A program made the position numbers and the translations under genes. DNA of 64,000 bases from Chitinophagaceae bacterium IBVUCB2 (lineage in GTDB: Bacteria; Bacteroidota; Bacteroidia; Chitinophagales; Chitinophagaceae), in contig NFUV01000001.1 of assembly GCA_002127295.1 (NCBI GenBank), positions 1,488,001 through 1,552,000 of the forward strand, written 5' to 3'. Shown piece after piece: positions 1 through 6,820 of the stretch. The stretch's first letter is position 1; the number at the start of each line of letters is the position of its first letter. The notes below the pieces were generated by a model. It saw only the letters and a program-made list of their open reading frames with translations. It ran no database searches and was not told where the DNA came from.

Positions 1-56
1 AAACTCCAGAGTTCGCTTCGATGATTATTACTTGTGCTGTTTGCCTGTTCTTCCAT
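1..56 (-). CDS. 5' end of a gene cut by the window edge, probable polysaccharide chain-length determinant/tyrosine kinase
   Basis: An ATG on the minus strand at 56-54 opens a frame that stays open to the left edge (18 codons, beginning MEEQANSTSNNHRSELW). It begins 34 bp after the stop of the Wza-like gene, and an A-rich stretch with AAAGAA just before the ATG can serve as a Bacteroidota-style translation signal. In Bacteroidota exopolysaccharide loci the gene after the Poly_export gene is usually a Wzc-like tyrosine autokinase, so that is the inference. The residues visible are too few to prove it. Confidence 0.45.
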   Translation of the reverse strand, partial: MEEQANSTSNNHRSELWS

Positions 57-90
57 TTAATGGTCTTTCTTTTTATGAAGCAGGATGCGA

Positions 91-861
91 TTAATTTTTT
101 ATAAAAATGTTGGCTAAAGTAGCAGCTACCGTTACCAAGGTAAAAGCGAATGCTATTTTTTGAGCTGTTCTTGCCTGATCTGCATCTTTTAGCTTTTGTT
201 TGGTTGGTTCCACTATTATCAAATCGTTCTGCACCAGGTTATAATAGGGTGATTCAAATATATCTTTTGAAGAAAGATCAATGATACCTGTTTCTCTTTT
301 ACCATTGGTTTCCCGCACTATTTTGACACTATTTCTTTTGCCAAAATCTGTTACACCTCCGGCTAAACCAATAGCCTGTAAAATAGTAAGACTTTCTCCG
401 GGAACAGTTAGAATGCCTTGCCTGGAAACTTCTCCGAGCATATTTACACTAAAGTTCAAAAAACGAATGACTACCGTTGGATCGGAAAGCAACTCCACAG
501 GCTGGCTCAGCCTTTTCTTAATTTCTGCTGCTAGCTCCTGCTTGGTTAATCCTTCTGCATGAATGGTACCCAACCGATGATGATCAATATTGCCCTCCGC
601 ATCTACTAAATAGCCTGGAACGCCGCCACCTGTAGCCGGGGTTTGATTAAAAATCAGATCTGCTTCTGGTTTTGTACTCAAACTGGATATCTGAATAGAG
701 ATCAAATCGTTTTTCTGAATTTTCAATGAGGTCGTTTTTACATCTCCTTTACCGGTTGAGTCGTTTACATTTTCCAGGTAGTATGGAATTTTTTGCTGTG
801 TGCGGCAGGAAAATAAATAAAGGGGTAGTGCAAACAATAACAAAATCCGGGTGAACTTCAT
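91..861 (-). CDS. Polysaccharide export lipoprotein (Wza/Poly_export family, SLBB domains)
   Basis: The 256-residue product would be the outer-membrane export channel subunit for a capsule or exopolysaccharide. It starts with a lipoprotein signal peptide whose lipobox ends LFSC at about residue 19. A Poly_export region follows (about 45-135), with a KNDLISIQISS stretch early and VDAEGNIDHHRLGTIHAEGLT in the middle. An SLBB-like domain (about 138-215) contains LGEVSRQGILTVPG. A single hydrophobic helix near 235-252 matches the C-terminal transmembrane segment of Wza. It lies 51 bp downstream of the UpxY-like gene and 34 bp upstream of the gene cut by the left edge, so all three look co-transcribed leftward. 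Confidence 0.9.
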   Translation of the reverse strand: MKFTRILLLFALPLYLFSCRTQQKIPYYLENVNDSTGKGDVKTTSLKIQKNDLISIQISSLSTKPEADLIFNQTPATGGGVPGYLVDAEGNIDHHRLGTIHAEGLTKQELAAEIKKRLSQPVELLSDPTVVIRFLNFSVNMLGEVSRQGILTVPGESLTILQAIGLAGGVTDFGKRNSVKIVRETNGKRETGIIDLSSKDIFESPYYNLVQNDLIIVEPTKQKLKDADQARTAQKIAFAFTLVTVAATLANIFIKN

Positions 862-912
862 TGATACATCTTTAGTTAAAAAAGCAATAATGCTTTTGAA
901 TAAGGTTCTTTT

Positions 913-1419
913 TTACCTCGGCTGTGCCGAAGTTAATTTACTTCTGTCAAAATAGGCCACCAAAATATACCCAAGACTGTCAATAGCAATCTTGGCAGTT
1001 TTATGCCTTATATCCAGTACTTTTCCTTCCTGGTCCATCATACTACCATTGGTAATACGTACCCGCTGGTTTACTTTTAACTCCACGGGTCTTGCTTCCA
1101 CGTTTTCATATTCATTCAAAAAACGCTTAATGGCATTTATTTCTTTTTCTTTTATAATGGCCGGCTTACCATCCCAATAAACAAAATTAATTGCACCCGC
1201 TGTCATCCGCACAGCAGCACGGTCACCGTCACTCACTTTTACAAAAACATAGGATTTGAATAATGGCTCTTCCACCACTTTAACTCTATCACTCCACTTT
1301 CTTCTTACTTTATTAAGGGGACAGTAACTTTCGACTCCCTTCTCTTGCAAAAGCTGGTTTACTTTTTTTTCCCAACGTGGCCGGGTATACACGGCTAGCC
1401 ATTTACGGGGTTGTGCCAT
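913..1419 (-). CDS. UpxY/NusG-family transcription antiterminator
   Basis: A 168-residue NusG-like protein, the expected length for UpxY regulators of Bacteroidota capsule loci. The N-terminal NGN domain begins WLAVYTRPRWEKKVNQLL, which is typical of the family. A C-terminal KOW-like segment follows at about 118-160 (RVRITNGSMMDQEGKVLDI). UpxY proteins prevent premature termination in the leader of their own polysaccharide operon. The Wza-like gene immediately downstream supports that role here. The gene has a long leader of roughly 110 nt from the predicted -7 element at 1538-1545, consistent with a regulated 5' region. Confidence 0.85.
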   Translation of the reverse strand: MAQPRKWLAVYTRPRWEKKVNQLLQEKGVESYCPLNKVRRKWSDRVKVVEEPLFKSYVFVKVSDGDRAAVRMTAGAINFVYWDGKPAIIKEKEINAIKRFLNEYENVEARPVELKVNQRVRITNGSMMDQEGKVLDIRHKTAKIAIDSLGYILVAYFDRSKLTSAQPR

Positions 1420-1521
1420 TTAGTTTTACGGATAGCTTCGCCATCTCAATCACATAATAATTTATTATATGACTGGTTTTCATTGAATTAGACTAAAGAA
1501 TAAGGGCAAATGCTGAGAACA

Positions 1522-1549
1522 CCCCTAATTTTGCTTGCAAATATAGGGG
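1522..1549 (-). promoter_or_regulatory. Near-palindrome overlapping a -7 element upstream of the polysaccharide operon
   Basis: Two 13-base arms (1522-1534 and 1537-1549), separated by TT, are inverted repeats with two mismatches: CCCCTAATTTTGC and GCAAATATAGGGG. The right arm contains TATATTTG on the minus strand (1545-1538), an exact match to the Bacteroidota -7 consensus TAnnTTTG, oriented toward the UpxY-like gene. An operator over the promoter is the inference. No clear TTG -33 element was found at the usual spacing. Confidence 0.45.
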
Positions 1550-1614
1550 AAGATGTGAGTGGTAAAAGAATAAAATGTGCAGATTTTGAAGGATTTACCC
1601 CCAAGAGTTGATAA

Positions 1615-2214
1615 CTAACTGAGTAGCTTCACGACGTTTTTTTCTAATATATAAAGCTCACTGGTCTCAGGACATTTTGCGGTATTTGCTGTTTCAAAAT
1701 TTAGTTTAATTCCTGCTTTACTTACCCAGCCGGTCCGTTTTCCGGGATTGCCGGTTATTAAAGCATAGGGAGGAACAGATTTAGTAACTATTGTTCCCGC
1801 ACCGATCAGGGCGTAGTTTCCAATTTCTATGCCACACAAAATTGTTGCATTGGCACCAATCGTTGCTCCTTTTTGTATTACGGTTTTTTTGAATTCTGTC
1901 TTTCGCTCAATAAAACTACGGGGATTGATAACGTTGGTGAAAACCATTGAAGGACCGAGGAAAACATCATCTTCAATAATTACCCCGTTATAAACAGAAA
2001 CATTGTTTTGAATTTTTACTCCATTGCCGATTATAACATTACTATCGAGGTAAACATTTTGTCCAAGTATGCAATTCTCCCCCACTCTGCAGGTTGGCAT
2101 CAGGTGACAGAAATGCCAGATGCGGGTACCTTTACCAATTTGTGCACCTTCATCAATTATTGCAGAGGGATGAACAAAAAAAGAAGTGCTTTCCATACTG
2201 CCAAAATAATTCAT
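1615..2214 (-). CDS. Left-handed beta-helix sugar N-acetyltransferase (WbpD/WlbB-like)
   Basis: A 199-residue hexapeptide-repeat acyltransferase. Imperfect hexapeptide turns run from about residue 15 to 165 (for example IGKGTRIWHFCHL, IGANATILCGIEIGN, IGAGTIVTKSVPPYALITGNP). The internal FTNVINPRS segment is typical of the WbpD/WlbB group, which acetylates a UDP-amino-sugar (UDP-3-amino-GlcNAc uronate in characterised members). The exact substrate here is not known. An alternative start is the second Met (position 2196). The gene sits upstream of, and in the same direction as, the polysaccharide operon but is separated by about 195 bp with its own promoter signal, so it may contribute a nucleotide sugar to that polymer. 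Confidence 0.8.
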   Translation of the reverse strand: MNYFGSMESTSFFVHPSAIIDEGAQIGKGTRIWHFCHLMPTCRVGENCILGQNVYLDSNVIIGNGVKIQNNVSVYNGVIIEDDVFLGPSMVFTNVINPRSFIERKTEFKKTVIQKGATIGANATILCGIEIGNYALIGAGTIVTKSVPPYALITGNPGKRTGWVSKAGIKLNFETANTAKCPETSELYILEKNVVKLLS

Positions 2215-2278
2215 TTGTCATTGCAGCACTAATTTATAAAGGTGAATTTGTTACATTTAAACACTAATACCAACTTAC

Positions 2279-3430
2279 TTGAACCAACGATTTTATTCCC
2301 TTGATGTTTTTCGTGGTGCTACTGTTTGCCTGATGATACTGGTAAACAACCCCGGCTCCTGGGGAAGCATATACGATCCGCTTGAACATGCACCCTGGCA
2401 CGGACTAACTCCAACCGATTTGGTATTTCCATTTTTTTTATTTGCTGTAGGAAATGCGATGGCTTTTGTTATGCCGAAACTGGAAGCAGGTGGTGATGCA
2501 ATTTTTTGGAAAAAAGTTATTAAACGAAGTGTTTTAATTTTTGCCATCGGATTATTTCTTGCCTGGTGGCCATTTGTAAAATGGGTAGATGGAAATCTGG
2601 TGTTTAAACCATGGTCATATATAGATGAGAAAGGAAATCCGCAGGGAGTTCGCATATTGGGAGTGCTTCCCCGAATTGCTCTTTGTTATTTTTTTGCTGC
2701 CCTAATTGTTTATTACCTGAAATTGCGAAAAGCATTTTTTGTGGGAATAGCGATGTTGTTGCTTTATTGGGCTCTTTGCTTTTTATTAGGTGATAAAAGT
2801 GATCCATTAAGTATGGCAGGTTGGTTTGGAAATGATATTGATAAAAAATTATTAGGTGCCGCTCATATGTATAAGGGAGAAGGAATGCTCTTTGACCCGG
2901 AGGGTTTAATGAGTACCGTCCCCGCAATTGTGCAAGTGATATTTGGTTACATGGTTGGTGATTATATTATTAAAAAGGGAAAGACTTATGAAATGGTAAC
3001 GGGTCTATTTGTAGCCGGAACCGGTTTACTTGTCGCAGGGTTTTGCTGGGATATAGTTTTTCCCATCAATAAAAAAATATGGACCAGCTCCTATGTTGTT
3101 TATACCACTGGTCTTGCGATGATAACCATTGCCACGATGATCTACATGATTGAATTCAAAAACATAAAAGGTGGATTAGCCAGATTTTTTGATGTATTCG
3201 GGAAAAATGCACTCTTTGTTTTTGCTTTTAGTGCTTTTTTACCCAAAGGACTGGGACTTATTCGCCTGGGAGATGGTGTTAATCCATGGAACTGGTTATA
3301 TAAAAAGGTATTGATACATACTCCTGGAGCGAAAGAAAATGGATCCTTGCTTTACGCCATTTGTGTTATTTTATTTATGTGGTCCATTTGTTACTGGATG
3401 GATAAGAAAAAAATCTACGTCAAAGTGTAA
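2279..3430 (+). CDS. Multi-pass membrane acyltransferase (NagX / heparan-alpha-glucosaminide N-acetyltransferase-like)
   Basis: A 383-residue protein with about ten hydrophobic helices. It opens with RFYSLDVFRGATVCLMILVN and continues with WHGLTPTDLVFPFFLFAVG, the signature of the DUF1624/DUF5009 group related to HGSNAT, which moves acetyl groups across a membrane onto sugars. The start is an inferred TTG at 2279: an in-frame stop lies at 2258-2260, and no ATG or GTG occurs before the conserved N-terminus. The bacterial substrate is unknown. It is divergent from the sugar acetyltransferase gene with a 64 bp gap. Confidence 0.8.
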   Translation: MNQRFYSLDVFRGATVCLMILVNNPGSWGSIYDPLEHAPWHGLTPTDLVFPFFLFAVGNAMAFVMPKLEAGGDAIFWKKVIKRSVLIFAIGLFLAWWPFVKWVDGNLVFKPWSYIDEKGNPQGVRILGVLPRIALCYFFAALIVYYLKLRKAFFVGIAMLLLYWALCFLLGDKSDPLSMAGWFGNDIDKKLLGAAHMYKGEGMLFDPEGLMSTVPAIVQVIFGYMVGDYIIKKGKTYEMVTGLFVAGTGLLVAGFCWDIVFPINKKIWTSSYVVYTTGLAMITIATMIYMIEFKNIKGGLARFFDVFGKNALFVFAFSAFLPKGLGLIRLGDGVNPWNWLYKKVLIHTPGAKENGSLLYAICVILFMWSICYWMDKKKIYVKV

Positions 3431-3615
3431 TTGCGATTCCCACTGTGCAGAAAATTTTCCCCGAGTTTTTGGCCTGTACGATTTTATAACTCCAGTCCCG
3501 GAATTTTCCTATCTGATATTCAGTTTTTTAGTTTTTCTTAACGAAGTAAGGTTAGGCCTGTACGTCCAATGGCATAGTAATTGGCTATTAGAGTACAGAA
3601 CTAAATCAACAGAAT

Positions 3616-3792
3616 ATGAAAAAGTCATTAAAAACCCTACTGAATTCATCATTAAAAAAAATAAAGCAGCATAAGGAGTTTTTAAAAAAATTCAAATTTG
3701 CTAATCACCAGGAAGACTTTGTAATAACAGAACAGGAGGAAAGAGAAGGTGGTTTTTTTGGGAGCTTGAATTTTAAATCCGCAGCAGCTTAA
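3616..3792 (+). CDS. Short unrecognised peptide gene (58 residues) with a double-glycine motif
   Basis: An ATG at 3616 opens 58 codons ending in TAA at 3790-3792. The N-terminal half is strongly basic and amphipathic (MKKSLKTLLNSSLKKIKQHK). An acidic stretch EEREGG follows at residues 41-46 and then a 12-residue tail FFGSLNFKSAAA. That layout resembles leader peptides cut after GG, but there is no C39 peptidase or maturation enzyme nearby, so this is only a resemblance. An excellent intrinsic terminator 51 bp downstream suggests a transcribed unit. No convincing promoter was seen in 3431-3615, where the only other notable item is a repeated 10-mer GGCCTGTACG (3471 and 3555). Confidence 0.5.
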   Translation: MKKSLKTLLNSSLKKIKQHKEFLKKFKFANHQEDFVITEQEEREGGFFGSLNFKSAAA

Positions 3793-3842
3793 AAATATAA
3801 AGTACTAAAAATTTTTCTCATAAGCAGTTAGTTTTGGTTACG

Positions 3843-3868
3843 ACCTCTGTTTCTACAGAGGTTTTTTT
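3843..3868 (+). terminator. Intrinsic terminator after the short peptide gene
   Basis: A perfect 8-bp stem ACCTCTGT/ACAGAGGT with a TTCT loop is followed by a run of seven T. It lies 51 bp after the stop of the 58-codon gene and upstream of the META-domain gene. Confidence 0.8.
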
Positions 3869-3975
3869 ATTTCTATAACTTTTATACTTATTAATTTTTA
3901 TTAATTGTCATTAGTAAGAATGATGTGCAAATAGCATTAAAATTGCATCTGGATAATACAATAAAAATAAACGAT

Positions 3976-4395
3976 ATGAAAATGATTACGATGTTGGGTA
4001 TCTGTGTTTCCACCATACTATTATCATGTTCTGCTAACAAAAAAATTAATGTCCCTGCAATACCTTTATACGAAACCAAATGGGCGTTAAAGAAAATTCA
4101 TACTGATGCCGGGGTAGAAAATGTGCAGACAAAAGCTTTTATCAGATTTGTTGAACTGAATAAAAGTGCCGGCGGAAATGGAAGTTGCAATAGCTTTGGC
4201 AGTAGCATAACAATTAATAATAATGAGATAAGCTTTACTGGTGTTTTCTCTACAAAAATGTATTGTGAAGAAGTACAGAAAACTGAAGATGCATATTTTA
4301 AACAATTAGAAAAAGTAACCCGGTTCGAAATAAAAGGCAATACCCTTTCATTATACCAGGGTGAAAAGATATTGCTGGAGTTTGCATCAGAATAA
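3976..4395 (+). CDS. META-domain (HslJ-like) lipoprotein
   Basis: The start is placed at the ATG at 3976 because it begins a good lipoprotein signal (MKMITMLGICVSTILLSC, lipobox Cys at 18); an earlier in-frame ATG at 3925 gives an implausible N-terminus. The mature part holds a META domain: YETKWALKKI at the start, then the GGNGSCNSF core motif and a C-terminal FEIKGNTLSLYQGEKILLEF strand pair. META/HslJ proteins are small envelope proteins linked to stress or drug tolerance; the function here is unknown. Its 3' end overlaps the convergent radical SAM gene by 9 bp. Confidence 0.8.
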   Translation: MKMITMLGICVSTILLSCSANKKINVPAIPLYETKWALKKIHTDAGVENVQTKAFIRFVELNKSAGGNGSCNSFGSSITINNNEISFTGVFSTKMYCEEVQKTEDAYFKQLEKVTRFEIKGNTLSLYQGEKILLEFASE

Positions 4396-5499
4396 TTTTC
4401 CCTGGGCACCGGGTCTGCGGAAGATGGAAGTATCTAAGCTCCATTCTTCCGCATTCATTTTATACAACTTCCCATATTTTTTATATTGCTGTGCTACCAT
4501 GTCTGCGATACTTCCCTCACCACGCATACGTACACCCCAGCGGGTATCATTTACTTTTCCATCATGACTTTGTTCTATCAAATGCCAAACCCTGTCAGCC
4601 CTGTCAGGGAAATTTTTATACAACCAGTCGTGAAATAAAAATTTAATCGCTCCATTTAAACGAATAAAAGTGTAGGCAGTAAAGGTGGCCCCGTTATCCG
4701 CTGCCGCCTTCATGATACGTTGCATTTCATGTTCGTTCAAGCCCGGTATCATTGGTCCCATCATGATGCCCATTCTCACTCCAGCACTGCTTAGCTCATT
4801 GATCACTTTAAGTTTTTGTTTCGCAGTCGTGGTTCTCGGTTCCATTATTCTTCGCAGATCTTCATTAAAAGATGTAATAGAAACCATGGCTGATACTAAT
4901 TTTTTCTTGGCCATTTCCTGTAGCACATCTTTGTCTTTCAGTATCCAGGAATTTTTGGTGAGTATGCCAACAGGTTGATTAAATTCATTGCATACTTCCA
5001 ACAAGCCTCTTGTCAGCCGATATTTCTGCTCAGCGGGTTGATAACAATCCGTATTGCCACTTAACATGATGGGTGTGCCATCCCACTTTGGATGCATTAA
5101 AAACTTGCGAAGCAGTTGTGGTGCATTTTTCTTGATGATTATTTTTCGTTCAAAATCTAACCCGGCGCTATAGCCCCAGTATTCATGTACATTTCTTGCA
5201 TAGCAATAAATACAGCCATGCTCGCAACCGGCATAAGGATTCATGCTATAGCCCATGCCTACATCTTTGCTTTCTACTTTATTGACAATCGTTTTTGATT
5301 CCTGTTCCATGTAAATAGTAGGTACATTGGATTCCTCCCAATCATCAATACCTTCTATATGCTCTCTTGTACTTTCATTTTTTTGAAAGCGGTTCTTGGT
5401 ATTGAACTGTGCGCCTCTTCCGGATAGGTAGGGTTGGTTTTCCTCCTGCTGTTTTACTTCCACTTTAAAGTGGTCTTGTCTCAATTTTTCTGACATCAC
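4387..5499 (-). CDS. PA0069-family radical SAM protein
   Basis: A 370-residue radical SAM enzyme related to the SplB/PA0069 group. The [4Fe-4S] motif is CEHGCIYCYAR, with cysteines 92, 96 and 99 (CxxxCxxC). It is preceded by GMGYSMNPYAG and followed by LSGNTDCYQPAEQKYRLTRG, both characteristic of the family. The C-terminal half carries the TIM-barrel continuation (MGPMIPGLN). The reaction catalysed by PA0069-like proteins is not established. It is not an anaerobic sulfatase-maturating enzyme, so it should not be assumed to activate the sulfatase at 9700. Confidence 0.85.
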   Translation of the reverse strand: MMSEKLRQDHFKVEVKQQEENQPYLSGRGAQFNTKNRFQKNESTREHIEGIDDWEESNVPTIYMEQESKTIVNKVESKDVGMGYSMNPYAGCEHGCIYCYARNVHEYWGYSAGLDFERKIIIKKNAPQLLRKFLMHPKWDGTPIMLSGNTDCYQPAEQKYRLTRGLLEVCNEFNQPVGILTKNSWILKDKDVLQEMAKKKLVSAMVSITSFNEDLRRIMEPRTTTAKQKLKVINELSSAGVRMGIMMGPMIPGLNEHEMQRIMKAAADNGATFTAYTFIRLNGAIKFLFHDWLYKNFPDRADRVWHLIEQSHDGKVNDTRWGVRMRGEGSIADMVAQQYKKYGKLYKMNAEEWSLDTSIFRRPGAQGKLF

Positions 5500-5633
5500 T
5501 ATTTATTTTGGTTGTTATTAAAAATAAAAAGAGAACAAAGAGCTTTCTCTGCATAATCAATCTCACAATACCTTACTCTTTATTCTCCTTTTGCCTCACA
5601 TTAACTCATCACACTTTTATATTTCGCTACTGT

Positions 5634-6245
5634 TTAAAACAGTTCTCCCTGCCTGGTCATTACCGGTAAATTTTGAAAATCAAACTTTGCGGCGATATGA
5701 TATTTCATTTCATCAATTGGTCTTTTTAACAAGGTCATTCCATTAGCAATAAAACGACCGGTAAAATGCTTGTTGCTGTACTCCAGCCAACCTTTTTCAT
5801 ACTGCCAGGGTTTTAATTGTCGTGCAATAGTCAGGTGCGGCTCCATAATAAAGTGAGGTTTGTTATCAGCATTCAACTTCATTATCTGCTGCCCTTCGGT
5901 ACGAATTTCTTTTACCAGGTTTTGGACGGGCAGCTTGCTTGTTACATTTATATAGATAGTATGCGATGGGAAGCTGCCAAAATCTTTCAACTCTACTTTA
6001 AAAGGAGGAAAGCCCATGGCAACGGTTTTCAACCGGTTTAGGATCCGGTCTTCCATCATAGAATACTGTACAAAATTGGTTAATGTAATATGTGGCTTAC
6101 CCCATTTTGCATGGTCGGATTTGTATTCCGTTGCAAAATCTTCTTTCACTTTTAGAATGCGGTTCCACAATTCTTCATGCGGACTAAGCACCAATAAATA
6201 CTCGTATACCCGGTAACCGGGAATAGTGTTGATAATTGTTTTCAT
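5634..6245 (-). CDS. 2H phosphoesterase (2'-5' RNA ligase/LigT-like)
   Basis: A 203-residue protein with the two HxT motifs of the 2H superfamily: HITLTNF (H52, T54) and HLTIARQ (H137, T139). Members hydrolyse or ligate 2'-5' or cyclic phosphate bonds in RNA or nucleotides; the substrate here cannot be told. A TAAATTTG -7 element ends only 8 bp before the ATG. The gene is divergent from the umuD-like gene and shares a 116 bp intergenic region that holds a palindrome. Confidence 0.75.
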   Translation of the reverse strand: MKTIINTIPGYRVYEYLLVLSPHEELWNRILKVKEDFATEYKSDHAKWGKPHITLTNFVQYSMMEDRILNRLKTVAMGFPPFKVELKDFGSFPSHTIYINVTSKLPVQNLVKEIRTEGQQIMKLNADNKPHFIMEPHLTIARQLKPWQYEKGWLEYSNKHFTGRFIANGMTLLKRPIDEMKYHIAAKFDFQNLPVMTRQGELF

Positions 6246-6252
6246 AACCCTC

Positions 6253-6260
6253 CAAATTTA
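6253..6260 (-). promoter_or_regulatory. -7 promoter element for the 2H phosphoesterase gene
   Basis: TAAATTTG on the minus strand matches TAnnTTTG exactly. A start about 6 nt downstream would fall at about 6247, giving a leader of only a few bases before the ATG at 6245. No clear TTG -33 element is visible. Confidence 0.4.
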
Positions 6261-6299
6261 TATTTTGAAAATGCTTACCCATTTTCTTAGCACTAATTT

Positions 6300-6314
6300 A
6301 CTAAATTATTTAGT
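6300..6314. promoter_or_regulatory. Palindrome in front of the umuD-like gene (candidate operator)
   Basis: ACTAAATTATTTAGT is a perfect 7-bp inverted repeat around one central base, about 48 bp upstream of the umuD-like ATG in a divergent intergenic region. A damage-response repressor site is plausible from position alone. I know no consensus for this lineage that it matches. Confidence 0.35.
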
Positions 6315-6361
6315 TTTTCCAAATTATTTTTATCACCTTTATACTCGCAAAACTTTTTTAT

Positions 6362-6796
6362 ATGGAAGGAGATGAATTTTACGGCAGTGCTTATAAAGGC
6401 TCTAAACAATTTACCCAACAAGAAGTGAATACTGCCAATGCTACCGGCTTTGGAGCAGCAGCTGATGATTATATGGAGCGGGGTATTGACCTGAACGAAC
6501 AACTGATTAGAAACAAACCGGCTACTTTTTTCTTTCGCATGAAAAGTGATGCGATGAAAGACGCTGGCATTTTTGATGGTGATATACTAATTGTTGACCG
6601 CTCTGTTAAGCTGGTAAACGGGAAAATAATTGTTGCTGTTCTGAATGGGGAATTACTGGTGCGGCGATTTCATAAAAATTTTTCCTCGGCATTCTTGATT
6701 CCTGAAAACAACCGGTTCAAAAATATTAATCTTGCTGAGTTTAATAATTTTTCTGTGTGGGGGGTAGTTATACATTCTATCAGGTCCCTGGGCTAA
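6362..6796 (+). CDS. UmuD-like S24-fold protein lacking the protease dyad
   Basis: A 144-residue UmuD homologue directly upstream of umuC. Alignment by eye to E. coli UmuD is clear through AAADDYMERGIDLNEQLI, AGIFDGDILIVDR and VWGVVIHSI. In UmuD the self-cleavage site is Cys24-Gly25 with Ser60/Lys97 as catalytic dyad. Here the equivalents are Thr28-Gly29, Ala64 (codon GCG in SDAM) and Arg101 (VRRF). Both catalytic residues are therefore replaced while the fold residues are kept. The protein may be an uncleavable polymerase accessory factor, or depend on another protease in trans. The umuC gene follows after 24 bp. Confidence 0.8.
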   Translation: MEGDEFYGSAYKGSKQFTQQEVNTANATGFGAAADDYMERGIDLNEQLIRNKPATFFFRMKSDAMKDAGIFDGDILIVDRSVKLVNGKIIVAVLNGELLVRRFHKNFSSAFLIPENNRFKNINLAEFNNFSVWGVVIHSIRSLG

Positions 6797-6820
6797 ATCG
6801 CAGGGACAAGATATAAGAAA

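Noticed and set aside
3471-3564. Repeated 10-mer GGCCTGTACG at 3471 and 3555
   Set aside because: Two copies with no symmetry or flanking structure; compatible with chance in an AT-rich intergenic region.
3339-3674. 111-codon plus-strand ORF overlapping the end of the membrane acyltransferase gene
   Set aside because: It begins inside a well-supported gene in another frame, has no recognisable domain, and its 3' end overlaps the better-supported 58-codon gene in a different frame.
4387-5499. Radical SAM gene as the maturase of the sulfatase at 9700
   Set aside because: It has only the single CxxxCxxC cluster motif and PA0069-type sequence, without the extra cysteine-rich C-terminal clusters of anaerobic sulfatase-maturating enzymes.
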